Positions 1 to 10,754 are shown, counted from the first letter of the stretch. The stretch is DNA of 64,000 nt from Eublepharis macularius (GCF_028583425.1 NC_072807.1:36151001-36215000), one strand, 5' to 3'. A program made the numbers and translations. The notes: generated by a model not told the origin, from the letters alone.

Positions 1-739
1 CGATGCCTTCAACCAGCACGACCTCGAGAGGGGGATGGTGGCATTAGAAATCTGGGATGCAGAAGACCCGGGACTCGGTCTCCAGCAAGACAGCTTCCAG
101 TTCGAGCTGGTGGCCGAGGGAGTGCCCCCCGCTTTGGAGTCCGTGGCGTACACCACGGAGGCCTTCAACTCCTCCGCAGCATACGTTGCGACACTGCTCC
201 ATGTGCCGGATGTCCAAGACAGCAACCGCAGCCCCACAGCCCAAAGCATCACCCCTTCTTCCCAGATGCTTACAAGCCAGCCTCAAGGGTCAGAAAATCC
301 CGGTCATGGCTCCAGCAAGCAGCCTGTGCTTCCAACCTCATGGGTGGGCCAAGGTGTGACCACCAGCACTTCTCCGGCAGAAAGAGGCCCGCTCCTCAGC
401 TTCATCGAAGCCAACATGTTCAGTATCATCTTGCCCGTTTGCCTGATTCTCTTGCTTCTGGCTCTTATCCTACCCTTGCTGTTCTACGTCCACAAACGGA
501 ACAAGACCGGCAAACACAACGTCCAAGGGACGCCTCCCAAATACAAGAACGGGACTGTGGTGGACCAGGAAACCTTCAGGAAGACGGACCCTAACCAAAC
601 CATTCCTTTGATGACCGTCAACACGCTGGAGGCCAAAGGGCCCGTCTCGAAAGGGGCAGGAGGGCAGCAGGACCCAGAACTGCTCCAGTACTGTAGGACA
701 TCCAACCCGGCCTTAAAAAACAGCCAATATTGGGTCTGA
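1..739 (+). CDS. CSPG4: CSPG4 (NG2) chondroitin sulfate proteoglycan 4, 3' end of the last coding exon, partial
   Basis: This is the C-terminal 245 codons of a large type I membrane proteoglycan that organises adhesion, growth-factor and integrin signalling on pericytes and glial precursors. The frame is open from base 2, so translation enters from upstream and the ATG at 35 is internal. About 138 membrane-proximal ectodomain residues come first. A single hydrophobic helix follows (about 419-487, rich in Leu/Ile), then a basic stop-transfer (HKRNKTGKH). The roughly 80-residue tail contains PDPELLQYCRT and NPALKN and ends in QYWV (725-736), followed by TGA at 737-739. Family knowledge: NKTGKH carries the PKC-alpha threonine, and QYWV binds the PDZ proteins MUPP1, GRIP1 and syntenin. 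The tail matches human CSPG4 as I recall it almost residue for residue. One oddity is that the ERK-site threonine (698-700) is followed by Ser, not Pro. Convergent SNX33 on the other strand supports the identity. Confidence 0.96.
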   Translation, partial: DAFNQHDLERGMVALEIWDAEDPGLGLQQDSFQFELVAEGVPPALESVAYTTEAFNSSAAYVATLLHVPDVQDSNRSPTAQSITPSSQMLTSQPQGSENPGHGSSKQPVLPTSWVGQGVTTSTSPAERGPLLSFIEANMFSIILPVCLILLLLALILPLLFYVHKRNKTGKHNVQGTPPKYKNGTVVDQETFRKTDPNQTIPLMTVNTLEAKGPVSKGAGGQQDPELLQYCRTSNPALKNSQYWV

Positions 740-2099
740 GCACTGGGCCAGGGACTAACTCAAAATGACTTTCTCCCAATGGAATCAAAGCCTCACTGGT
801 GTTTTAAGGGTCTTCTCGCCTTCTCCTTCCTTCTCCTCACCTTCCTCTTTGTTGAAAGATATGAGACAGTCCCTTGGATATAAGCAGGTCCCTTTATTCT
901 TTGGGGCCTTTATTCTTTGTGGATTATCTAATCGTGGTTTCCTCAAAGACTCTGGCTTATCAGCAGGGAAACCTGTACCAAAGCAAACATGATTCAAACA
1001 GGATTGTGCGTGTGATTCCAAGGGAGGGCAGGAAAGTTGCAGGAAACTTTTTTCCTGGAATCTCAGCTTTCCCTTCTTTAAAAAGAAAAAAGACAGCAAG
1101 TTTCTAGCCTTTTTGATGGCAAAGAAATGCCAGAAAGTATTTGAGCGATCCCAAAACTTGGACTCTGGAGAGGAACTGAATAAGATTTCCAGTGGTCCAG
1201 GTTGGGGGATTTTGGTGTCTTGGAAAGCTCCTCCCATAACATGAAATGTTGCAAGACATCAAACGTTGCCAAATAAAATAGATGACCTAGGAGAAAGCAG
1301 ACACATTTGCATAATATATGCAGGTCACTGAATTTTGCTTTTCTGAGAGTAGGATTTTAAACAGAGCAAAACATACACCGCCCTTGGTCTTAAGCCATTG
1401 CAAATGTGTCTGTCTCCTGAAGATGAGTAAAACATGCAGTTTATGGGGCAAACACAAGAGGCCTGGAGGGATTTTTTTTTTCCCAAGCAAATATTTGGAT
1501 ATCTAAGCAATTAAATATCAGGTGATTTGCGGGTGGGGCACAGTTGTTGCAACAAGCAAAGCCTTAATAGAAGATGCCAGTTTGCTCTGAATCATTGGTT
1601 CCAATCCACAGCAGGAGTTCCCCACATGTCAAGATTTCCACGGATCTTTCCCAAAATCTGGAGGATTAAGAGTCAGTTGCACTCATTTTCAAAGGGAGAT
1701 GAAATTAGTTTTGCTAAAGCTGGTCAGAGCTGACTGGTCTATTAGATTGGAAAACCTCCCTGCCTGGGAAAATGAAGCAATCGACACTTTTTTTGCAGGG
1801 AAAATTATGCCTCATGTATCATTCCTCCCTCCAGATATCTTTGGTCTGGCTTACCCATACAGTGAAAAGAAATGGTAGAGTTCTACAGTGGTAGAATGGA
1901 CAGTGCAGCTTTAGCTTGCTTCCCTATGTTAAGTACTGCTTCCAAAAGAAAATTAGCTCCTCAGGCAAAGAGCCTTTCCCCCTGAAGTGCTAATTTTCTG
2001 CTTGCCAGGAGTTGTCTGCCACAGAGCAGCCTTTAAAAATGAAATCTGGCACCTGAAATCTGAAATGGGGCTGTCTATTCTAGCACACTTTAGGGTCAT

Positions 2100-2272
2100 C
2101 ACCACCACCATTCTCTGGGCTACAGAAATCAGATCCCCCGGAGGAAATGGCTGCTTTGAAGGGTGACTCTGTAGTATCGTGTCACCTCTGAGCTCATTCT
2201 CCTCCCCAAATTCCACCCACCCAAGCACTGCCTCCAGACCCCCAGGGATTCCTCAAGCCAGGGTTGGCAACC
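2100..2272. mobile_element. hAT-like MITE (GGGTTGCCA family), old copy
   Basis: It shares the block ‘ggaaatggctgctttgaagg’ with more than twenty other copies in the window and ends in GGGTTGGCAACCTA. This family has terminal inverted repeats near TAGGGTTGCCA. The left end is degraded. Confidence 0.7.
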
Positions 2273-2953
2273 TAGAACTCTCCCCACACCCCAGAAGAAA
2301 GCAGAAAGAGGGGTAAGTGGAGAGCTGTGCTAATAAGAGAGGCCTCCTTGAGGGTAACACCCTGTTTCTGAGGAAAGGCCTGTTCAGGAGTAAAGGTCTA
2401 CTTGAGAGCAAGGTAAGGGAGCCATGAAATGGGTGTGGCTGACAAGATGCTTATAAAAGGCAGAGTAAGAGCCCTGGTAGCTTTTTGTGGGAGGGATTAA
2501 TTTTTTTTCTGGCTGCATAGTTTGCCCTTTTCCCCATCTTCGTAGCAGCTCTTGGAGCTTTCCTTTCCAATCTTGTCCTTGATGTAGGCCTTTTAAGACT
2601 TCCGTATGCAAAGGATAATGCAATTAGATCTCGATTCATGCAATCAATCCATGTTCCTTTTTGCTCTCAGGCAGTCCTCCAGGTCGAGATATTTCATGTT
2701 TCTACCTTCAAACTAAATGCACAAAAGGGGTGGCACTGAACTAGTCTAGCCTCGACACTGGGTAGGCCATAGGTCTTTGGAGAAAGCAAGAAAGGCTGTA
2801 AGCCAAGAACGAGAGGGAAGGGCTCGTCCAAATAACCATAACAATGTTTAAAGTTATAATTCGGGTTATTATTTTTTTTATAAATGTCTATCCAACGCTG
2901 CTTCACACCGCTTGGGTAATTTATAACAAGGTGACCAAGATTGTCAGAGTTGA

Positions 2954-2959
2954 AATAAA
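2954..2959 (+). terminator. Candidate CSPG4 polyadenylation signal AATAAA
   Basis: AATAAA is followed by a TGTTGTGTGG tract at about 2977-2986, the usual spacing for a cleavage-stimulation element. The alternative AATAAA at 1272-1277 lacks a GT-rich tract. Without transcript data, either could be used. Confidence 0.35.
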
Positions 2960-3236
2960 ACAGGCTATTTTTAAAGTGTTGTGTGGAGATTTTCTGCCCC
3001 TGGTAGGCCAGCCTGTGGGTTTAAGATAATGGTGTAAAATGGGTCAGGTCAAGGTATTAACTGTGCTGTCGTTCTTCCAGCTATATCTTTTGCTTAGATG
3101 CAAAGAGAGGAAGCAATAACAGATAACAGAGAGTGCCGTAGATTGTGTACATATCCTTCCACTCATTGCTGACCAGTTGCCACCTGTTGCTACATGCTTA
3201 GAATTAAGAAGATATCTTTTTCAGTAATGCCAATTC

Positions 3237-3470
3237 TCAGAGCCAGTTTGGTGTAGTGGTTAAGAGCAGCAGGACTCTAATCTGGAGAGCCAGGTTTGAT
3301 TCCCTACTCCTCCACTTGAAGCCAGTTGGGTGACCTTGGGTCAGTCACAGCTCTCTCAGCCCAACCCAACTCACAGGGTGATTGTTGTTGTGGGGATTAT
3401 AATAACACAACACTTTGTAAACCACTCTGAATGGGCGTCCTGAAGGGCAGTATATAAGCACAAGGTAATG
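3237..3470 (+). mobile_element. tRNA-derived SINE, nearly full length
   Basis: The head carries a pol III A box (TGGTGTAGTGGTTAAGAG) and B box (GGTTTGATTCC). The shared body (CTTGAAGCCAG, GTGACCTTGGGTCAG, CTCACAGGGTG) follows, then a tail ending in GAAGGGCAGTATATAA. Further copies lie at 7796, 35841, 45528, 47007 and 49226. Confidence 0.9.
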
Positions 3471-3554
3471 ATTAGGTTATTATGTATCTGCATTATCTTG
3501 TTCTAACCCTTACAACAGCCTAGTAAGGCAGACCAAGGTGATTGTTAATGTCCA

Positions 3555-3735
3555 CCAATATTGTTTAGGGTTATGCCAGCTGGGGTTGGTGGGGTTCGGA
3601 TGGACAGAGAAGGATAGAATATCATAGAGTCCACTCTCCAGAACAGCCATTTCCTCCAGGGCTGATCTCTGTTGTCTGGAGATCAAATAATTCTGTGAGA
3701 TCTTCAGGCCCTTCTTGGAGGCTGGTGGTCCGAAT
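3555..3735. mobile_element. hAT-like MITE (GGGTTGCCA family), diverged
   Basis: The internal family blocks are recognisable: ‘atagagtccactctcc’, ‘cagccatttcctccagg’ and ‘tctgttgtctggagatc’. Both termini are eroded. Confidence 0.7.
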
Positions 3736-3739
3736 ATTG

Positions 3740-4600
3740 ATATCCCCATAGTGCAGTGGGGGCAGTCTGGGGGCAGCAAAGGAAAAAGTTCTTGCCTGGC
3801 TAATGCTGTGTTGCAAATGGTCCTCAGCTGGGCTGCACTGTGACCTCAGGTTCCAGGCCAGTCAAGGTGTCAATCAAAACTGCACTGTGAACTAGGCCAA
3901 GGATCAAATGCGGAACCAAATACAGCTCATAATGCAGTTGGCTTGGATGTTCATAAATCCAATCAGTAATCAGGTTCCCAGATGTGTAATTTAGTTTGAA
4001 AAGCAGCTACAGGGATGGGGGTATATAGGTCAGGACGGCAGCGCCGGGGAAGGGAGGGAAGCCATGTCTGTGCTACGCAAAACTGTCTAAAAGCAACTTG
4101 AGAACAGTTCGACTGGGGCGACGTTGTGGGGAGGCAGCGTGTTCGTCTCCTCCCTGGCTGCTTTGTGAGGTTAAATGTATGTCAGGGGGTTGGACCGCAG
4201 ATCCCCAGTGCATTTGATCTTGAGCGCATGACGTTGCATATCTACTGTATGGAAAACATGCTTTTCTTCTTTGTTTCACGTTTCAAGGCTGAGAGTTGGA
4301 ATCCAGTTTCAAAACAGGTTCGAGTGCCGGCTGAACCCTGTTTCCAATTAAACTCGGTCGCTCCAAGACTTGCCCGGGAGTGTGAAGGGAAGGGGAAATA
4401 CCAGCCGGGAAAGATTATAAATAACCCCCAACTTCTTTGACTTCCTTCCCACCTCACCGGAGGTGCTGGGAGCACCTAAGAGATTGTGTGCCTACATCAT
4501 CTATGCGTTGGCATTCTGTGCACAGGGAAATGCATAGAAGAAGTGCACAGCGCACTTCTAAATATCTGGCAGGATGCACTGGGTCAATGTCCGTCCATGC
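3740..4600. other. No gene or clear repeat seen
   Basis: This is unique-looking intergenic sequence. Short open frames occur, but with no splice context or family resemblance. Confidence 0.5.
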
Positions 4601-4603
4601 AAT

Positions 4604-4800
4604 CACTGAAAAGAAGAGCCCTGGTGGATCAGAACAGCGGTCTATCTACTCCAGCATCCTGTTTCAGTCATTTGCCCGGGACGGCCAAATGAACAGGGCA
4701 GAGAGGCCCAGACCTTCCCCCTGATATTGCCGCCCAGCACTGGCATGCGGAGGCTTACGGAATATGGAGGTTCCTTTTGGCCACCCTGGCTATTTACCAC
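4604..4800 (-). mobile_element. CR1-like LINE 3' fragment
   Basis: The phrases ‘ggtggatcagaaca’, ‘ctccagcatcctgttt’ and ‘atggaggttccttt’ match the reversed 3' region of the CR1-like copies at 26930 and 44500. Confidence 0.55.
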
Positions 4801-4819
4801 TGTGTTTCTGGCAGAGTTC

Positions 4820-4945
4820 ACAGCTCTTCCCCCTGTACCCCTTTTATCTCCACAACAGCCTTGTGAGCTAGGTTGGGCGGCAAGAGAGTGGTTGGTCCGA
4901 AGCGGGTTTAATGGGAGAGGCGGTGATCAGAGAACCTGGGTTTCC
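4820..4945 (-). mobile_element. tRNA-SINE remnant, reversed
   Basis: ‘Ccacaacagccttgtgagctaggtt’ is the reversed SINE body (AACCTACCTCACAAGGTTGTTGTG type). The head is lost. Confidence 0.55.
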
Positions 4946-4949
4946 AAGG

Positions 4950-5885
4950 TGCTATGCAACACTCTGACCTACTACTTCGGCGGCCTTGAGTCAGAAGGAA
5001 AGGCAAGCAGGGTGGGGTGGGGTAAATTTGTTAATAAAACCAATGAATCAATGCATTGAAACGAAAAGAAGACTCTCTCTCCTTCCCACACTCCTCATAT
5101 TTGTATGTCGGAGAAGCAGTGTCGCCAATGTCTTCCTTCTGAGATTATTGATGAAAGGAGAGGGCATGTGGAGCAGGAGGAGAGAAGGGGATTCTGGGAC
5201 ACAAGGTCCTCAGGTCAGCTGTGCGATGAATAGGCTGTTTCTTTCCAGGGACCGGCATGCCCTGTCTGTCAGATGTACGACGGCAACGTTGGAGTTCAGA
5301 GGTCTTTCGAGGGGCAACCGTTGCCTTCTTTTCCTCTGCCAAGAGGTCAGCGGTTTACTCAAGGCACGCCACCATTTGATGGGGGAGACAGCTGTCTGTC
5401 ATGTTCTTGCGAATGGAATTCTTGGGTGAACTGGTGGTCAGACTGGGTGTCTGAGAGGCGCCATGTCGGCTGGATAGTGTGGGTCCACGTCACGGAACCG
5501 TATCCCCACCCAAATTCCTAACACGTAGAAAACAAGTGCGTCAAACAGAATTCTAGGCTGGAGGCTCCCTGACGTGCTCCTTTTCTAAGTGCAATGATTT
5601 CTTTGGGAAGGGGGAAGGAACAGCTATCAGACACGTGAGCCCTCCACATGCTACAATTCAGACCCAAGTTGACCGCCTCATTATCCAGAACGCAGCAGTC
5701 AGTGGCTGTTCTTCCGGCAGCCGAGAGGTTTGGCCAGAGTTCTCTCTATGAGCCATGCAACCCATTCAGAGCTGGAGAACAGAGGCAGGCAGCTATGACT
5801 CAATTCAGCAAACACCTCTTTCTTGAGTGACAAAGGACATTTGGGCTCTGCTTCCTGAAAGAGGGGCATGGAGGTAAAAAGAAAC
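4950..5885. other. No gene or clear repeat seen
   Basis: Overlapping short open frames exist on both strands, but none has a recognisable domain or splice structure. Confidence 0.5.
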
Positions 5886-5889
5886 AGTC

Positions 5890-6060
5890 TTTAGCTGTTT
5901 AATCTCCCAGTGGGGCCTCCAAATGGCATGTTGAGAGCAAGCGCTGCCCAGGTGTTGAACTTTGGCCTGGGTTCAAATCCCACCATGGCCTGGAATGCAA
6001 TGGGCAAGTCCTTGAACAAGCCATTAGACTGCAGTTCCTTTTCTGTGAAAAGTGAACAAC
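5890..6060 (-). mobile_element. tRNA-derived SINE, diverged, reversed
   Basis: A reversed B-box-like segment (GGGTTCAAATCCCACC) and a degraded body and tail follow the layout of the other SINEs. Confidence 0.5.
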
Positions 6061-6214
6061 AGTAGTCAGTGGGAAAGGAAATAAGGAAGCATGAAAAAGG
6101 GAGTTTTGACTCTTTGCACAGACAAATGGGTGATAGCGTTTGCCCATACTGATACTGGCATGTCTTCAGCTCTGGCTGGTTATGTTTCACCTCTGCATTA
6201 TCGCATTTTGCTGC

Positions 6215-6456
6215 GTGATCCCCAACTGGCTGGGATCACTCATGAGATTATGTGATTCCCTAGTTGGCTGTGCTCACTCATAAGAATATGTGATCCCCAA
6301 TTAGCTGGGATCACTCATGAGAATATGTGATCCCCAATTAGCTGGGATCACTCATGAGAATATGTGATCCCCAATTGGCTGGGCTCACTCATGAGAATAT
6401 GTGATCCCTAATTGGCTGGGATTGCTTGTGAGAATATGTGATCCCCAATTGGCTGT
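6215..6456. repeat. Minisatellite of about 37 bp, 6.5 copies
   Basis: The unit is GTGATCCCCAATTGGCTGGG followed by ATCACTCATGAGAATAT. Starts at 6215, 6252, 6290 and onward keep a 37-38 base spacing with a few substitutions per unit. Each unit contains a near-palindrome (GTGATCCC … GGGATCAC). Confidence 0.9.
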
Positions 6457-6885
6457 AACAACGCATGTAAAGCTGGAGAAATAGCAGCAAATCTGCAACA
6501 GTCTCAGAGAAACAGTGGCAGCAGACAGTTGGAAGACAACCATTCTCAACATCAGAGACATTTGGTGTTTCAAGACTACAGAAACACTGCTCTTTTACAC
6601 ACATACTCAAAATGAAATGGCTAGATTATCAGCACAGCCCTAATAAAAACAGGAAATGAATATCACTATGTATAGATATGCAAGCAAAGGTTTTATTTCA
6701 GTTGATAATAGGGATTGTATGTCATAGGCTACTAATACTGGAAGATTGCCTCACCTAATCTCTTTAACCCTGCAGTTATTTCCTTCACCAAGGACACTGC
6801 AAACGCTATTCAAAACAAGCATTTAAACAGTACTTTCAATTGCTGGTGGCCCTGATTGGGCAGAAAGGCAAGATATAAATGTCAT

Positions 6886-7286
6886 CAGGGCTCATTTCGA
6901 GGGGGAACGCGCAGGAACGCAGTTCCGGCAGTTCCCCAAAGAGGTCACATGTCAGGTGGCCCCGCCCACCTGACTTGGCCATTTGGGGCCCGTTTCAGCC
7001 TGGACACATGCTCCTACTCAGCAGCGGCCCGATCCTGACCATTTTGGGCCCCTTTTCGGCCATTTTCAGCCCCTTTTTGCCATTTTTGGGCCCAATTTCG
7101 GCCCTGAACGGCCAGGATTGTGTCCAAAACAGCCAGGATAGGTGATGTCAGGGGGTGTGGCATATGCAAACCAGTTATGCCAACGACACACTTCCGGTGA
7201 TGGCAAGGGGTGTGGCATATGCTAATGAGTTATGCTAATGAGTTATGCTAAGTTCCTCCAGCTCTTTTTCTACGAAATGACCCCTG
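6886..7286. mobile_element. Non-autonomous hAT-like element, 401 bp, exact 8 bp target duplication
   Basis: It begins CAGGGCTCATTTCG and ends CGAAATGACCCCTG, imperfect terminal inverted repeats of the CAGGG…CCCTG kind. Both sides carry the duplicated octamer AATGTCAT (6878-6885 and 7287-7294), the hAT signature. The interior includes GGTCACATGTCAGGTGGCC, shared with the elements at 23036 and 55807, and a GGCC-rich middle not present in them. No transposase is encoded. Confidence 0.88.
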
Positions 7287-7309
7287 AATGTCATCAATAA
7301 AATACATAC

Positions 7310-7400
7310 AGTTATTTCAGTAATCCTTACAGCCACCCTATAAGGCGGACTTACAGGATTAGTTCATGGCTGAAGTGAGTTTCGAAATCAGAGTCTCTGC
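7310..7400 (-). mobile_element. SINE remnant
   Basis: ‘Ccttacagccaccctataaggcgg’ resembles the reversed SINE body. It is short and weak. Confidence 0.35.
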
Positions 7401-7795
7401 AGTTTGCTGCCTCTCTGGACAGTCATCGGTTCTCACGCAGCAGCGGCAACAACCCGCCGGCTTTTTCTGCCTTGCCTGGATAGCCAAGTGCACCCAGATG
7501 ACCCTGGCTAACCAGCAGTGACCTCAACACGATTTGGTCTCCAGTCGGAGGGGCAGGGGAAGGTGGCGACGCCTTTTTGGATTTGGCTGCCCTGTCTCAG
7601 ACTCTCTCTTAGGGCAAGCAGCTTGCACAATACATTGTTTGCTACAGGGAGTACTAACTCATCGCTCTCTGGCCCAACAACTGCTTCCCTTCAGCCCCTA
7701 CGCTGATCACGCCTACTCTGTACACAAAGTATTTAAGTATGGTCAGCTAGGAATGCCAAGCTTACCTCAGAGAGAGGCAGTGTGGTGTAGTGGTT

Positions 7796-8066
7796 AATAA
7801 TAATAATAATAATAATAACAACAACAACAACAACATTTGTTTTATATACCACCCTTCAGGACAACTTAATGCCCACTCAGAGAGGTTTACAAAGTATGTT
7901 ATTATTATCCCCACAACAAAACACCCTGTGAGGTGGGTGGGGCTGAGAGAGCTCTGAGAGAGCTGAGACTGTCCCAAGGTCACCCAGCTGGCTTCAAGCG
8001 GAGGAGAGGGGAATCGAACCCAGTTCTCCAGATGAGAGTCCAGATTAACCACTACATCAAACTGAT
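7796..8066 (-). mobile_element. tRNA-derived SINE, full length, inserted in another SINE head
   Basis: On the - strand the order is A box (ATGTAGTGGTTAATCTGGAC), B box (GGTTCGATTCC), body, tail ACTTTGTAAACCTC…GGGTGGTATATAAA, and a (GTT)n(ATT)n 3' tail, seen here as (AAT)n(AAC)n at 7797-7835. A plus-strand SINE head (‘gtgtggtgtagtggtta’, 7776-7795) stops exactly at its 3' tail, so it landed in an older SINE. Confidence 0.9.
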
Positions 8067-8124
8067 TAGAGGGATGAACTATTTACCAAAGAGTCATGAC
8101 GAGTCCCTATCTCCATCATAGGTT

Positions 8125-8235
8125 TCTCTGGGGCCAATCTCTCAGCCTAACCTACCTTGCAGGGTTGTTGTGAGAGGAGGAGAACCAAAATAAGCCACAC
8201 GGAGCCCCTTGGAGGAAGCATGAGATTAAAACTGG
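8125..8235 (+). mobile_element. SINE body/tail fragment
   Basis: ‘Tctcagcctaacctaccttgcagggttgttgtgag’ is the shared SINE body; the head is missing. Confidence 0.6.
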
Positions 8236-8239
8236 ATAG

Positions 8240-8735
8240 ACTAATCATGGGATCATAGTCACCGAATAGCCAGTGAGAGGCTCTGAGAAATTAATTCAAA
8301 GGCAGAGGAAAGAGGCCCTGGATAATCAGTGCTTCCTTGCCTTCCTCTCAAAGATAATCGGTGCTGTCTGCCCCACCAGAAGCAGTAGAGCTGAATTAAA
8401 ATAATGATAGAAGGGGGAAGTTGCTCTTAAACAAGTTGGCTGCCCGAAGCAACCCGATGCGTATATCCCAGCCGCTCTTGAGTATCTGCTGCCGGTTTCC
8501 AGATGTTTTGCAAAGGATCTTCTATTAGCAACAGGGTGACCTTTCAACAATTCAAGGCTCTGTCAGCCTGGTAACGTTTCAAAGCCGAGATTGACTTGAC
8601 GGAATCCTTCCACACCCGTGTTATGCACCGCCCCGTTAGGGCAACAAGCAGAAAAAACTTCTGCATTCACTCACTTCTTCCTGACTGCAGCAATTCCAAA
8701 AAGCATCCCAGTGCAATAACAATGATGCCAAGAAA
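8240..8735. other. No gene or clear repeat seen
   Basis: Unique-looking sequence; nothing supportable. Confidence 0.5.
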
Positions 8736-8739
8736 ACCA

Positions 8740-8940
8740 CTGGGGTGTAGCGGTAAGGGCTGGAATAAAGGTGGGGAGGCACCGGTTCAAATTCTCACTT
8801 GTCGTGGAACTCTCTGAGCAATCTTGGTTCCAGTCATCCTCCCTCACCGTTGCCTACCACACAGGGTTGTGGCAAAGATGAAACAAACCATATACCCTGC
8901 CCTACAAACCGTATATACTGCCTTGAATGAGGAATGGTTA
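8740..8940 (+). mobile_element. tRNA-derived SINE, diverged
   Basis: The A-box-like GGGGTGTAGCGGTAAG and B-box-like GGTTCAAATTC are followed by CTACCACACAGGGTTGTGGC. Confidence 0.65.
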
Positions 8941-9071
8941 TGCCATAAATTTGAAAGCTGGAGTTTGGGGGGGGAGCAACACTGCTTTAAGCACATTGGT
9001 GCACCCACCCTAACTATGGGCTTGACACCAAATTTTTTTTTTGCCCTAAAAGGTATGAAAATTGTTTCTTG

Positions 9072-9292
9072 GTAAAGTTGCCAAGTCAGGGTTGGGAAAT
9101 TCCTGGAGATTTAGGGGTGGAGCTTGAGACGGGTGGGGTAGGGAGAGGAGAAATAACTTCCTCAGGGTATAATTCCATAGAGCCCACCCTCCAAAGCAGC
9201 CATTTTCTCCAATGGAACTGGCCTCTATAATCTGGAGTTCAATTGTAATTCTGGGATAACGTCAGCCCCCACCTGGAGGTTTGGCAACCATA
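9072..9292. mobile_element. hAT-like MITE (GGGTTGCCA family)
   Basis: It runs from AAGTTGCCAAGTC through ‘ggaaattcctggagattta’, ‘catagagcccaccctccaaa’ and ‘gcagccattttctcc’ to GAGGTTTGGCAACC. Confidence 0.85.
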
Positions 9293-9553
9293 TCTTGGTG
9301 ATATAAACTTGGTGATATAAAATGGTACTTTTCCTGCAATCTACTTCAGAGAAACAATAGTCCATTTATGCTCTGCATTGTGCTTCACAGTATTTGGGAT
9401 AGCTCCTGCAGCTGATACTAGAGGGGTGTTAAATGAACTGCTTTGACGTTCCAGACAAGCTTTATCTCCAAGACAAGGTTTTGCTATTTCTTTTCCTTCA
9501 TTTTCATAGCCTCTCTACACAAGACATTTTACACTGGGATCTCAAGTGACTTA

Positions 9554-9861
9554 GGGCCAAGATAGAAGTGACAAATTACACTTGAATGGCAAGTGAACAG
9601 ACTCACATGTATTCCTCCCTGTGCACTTGCGCTCCACTTGCGCTCCACGCAATCACGTGGAGCGCAAGTGAACAGGGAGGAATACATGTGAGGGCCAAGC
9701 TACAAGTGACGAATGACACTTGAACGGCAAGTGGATTAAGTGGAGGGCAAGTGAACAGGGAGGAATACACTTGCCGTTCAAGTGTCATTCGTCACTTGTA
9801 GTTTGGCCCTGAGTCTGTTCACTTGCCATTCAAGCGTAATTCGTCACTTCTAGCTTGGCCC
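9554..9861. mobile_element. Fold-back element with TTA duplication, interrupted by a second copy
   Basis: The termini GGGCCAAGATAGAAGTGAC and GTCACTTCTAGCTTGGCCC are inverted repeats. TTA flanks both ends (9551-9553, 9862-9864). The interior carries its own inverted blocks (GTGGAGCGCAAGTG against its complement) and the nested element at 9692. It is non-coding. A 3 bp TNA duplication with GGGCC-type ends suggests the PIF/Harbinger superfamily; that assignment is inference. Confidence 0.8.
9692..9809. mobile_element. Nested fold-back element, 118 bp, TGA duplication
   Basis: GGGCCAAGCTACAAGTGACG … CGTCACTTGTAGTTTGGCCC form near-perfect inverted ends flanked by TGA on both sides (9689-9691, 9810-9812). 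It lies inside the element at 9554, so it is younger. Confidence 0.82.
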
Positions 9862-10088
9862 TTACTTTCTGTGTGATCTTATATTCAAGTGTACTCTGTC
9901 TCCCTAGCTATGTATCTGTGTCCACAATGGGAGAACAAGGCCGTTTTCACACTGCTTACTGGCCATGGAACGTCGCGCCGTGCTCCCGGAACGACAGCGT
10001 CTTCCTGGCGCAATTTCACGCGAGAACGGTTGTAGAAAGATTCTCAGTTTCTTCAGTATTATGGTAGGGTTTGAAGGATGATTTAGTA

Positions 10089-10171
10089 TGAAATCCTAAA
10101 CAGAGCTACTCCAATCTAAGCCCATTGAAATTAACAGGCTTAGATGGGAGTAACTCTGCTTAGGATTTCAC
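10089..10171. mobile_element. Short hairpin repeat (GTGAAATCCTAA family)
   Basis: The arms run from ‘gaaatcctaaacagagctactcc’ to the matching reverse complement ending GGATTTCAC around an 8-base centre. Related fragments lie at 10518-10565 and 37443-37525. Confidence 0.7.
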
Positions 10172-10754
10172 TGTTTAAGGGGGCGGTGAGTAACTCATAG
10201 GTGTGTTTCGAAGAAACTCCAGGAATCAGGGAAGAAAAGTCCCACGAGAACCTGCGATGCAGAGACTACAAAAGTGAACCTTGTGGGCAGAAGTATAGTT
10301 ATCAGTTTTGTTGTGTGTCTCACCCACCCCCGTCCAGAAACCTTTTTTTGATATTTTACATATTGCAATAATTTTATCAATTGCATTTTTTCTCATTTCA
10401 TTTTTCTCTCCTTTTCCAAGATATCTGGAGAACCTTGTATTTGAGATACTGGTAATAAATAAAATAACAAATAAAAAGGAAACATGAATCAAAGGATAAA
10501 GTCATGGAGCACAGTAACAGTGCGATCCTAAAAATAAGTCCACTCAATGGTGCTTTACTCCCAGGAAAGCATTTGTAGAGTTCTCTTGGAAGGAGAACTA
10601 GGAATCTTTATTGGATCTCAGATGAAAGCCGTGTACAGAATTGAGGGAGGGCCTGAAAAACAGGAGATATTGGGGGGGTGGGGCAGCAAAGAACCGAATA
10701 ATGGGATCAGCCCAGGCAGTCTGTCCTGCTTGGTGAGGCTGTGGGTCCTGATAT

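Larger units (their letters stand above)
740..2975 (+). other. Presumed CSPG4 3' untranslated region (end uncertain)
   Basis: This is mostly unique AT-rich sequence after the CSPG4 stop, with no sustained coding frame. It contains an old MITE copy (about 2100-2272). Two AATAAA hexamers could end it, at 1272-1277 and 2954-2959. The second is followed after about 17 bases by a GT-rich tract, which is the better context. The extent is inferred. Confidence 0.4.

Noticed and set aside
1272..1277. AATAAA as the CSPG4 polyadenylation site
   Set aside because: No GT-rich downstream element; kept only as an alternative to 2954.
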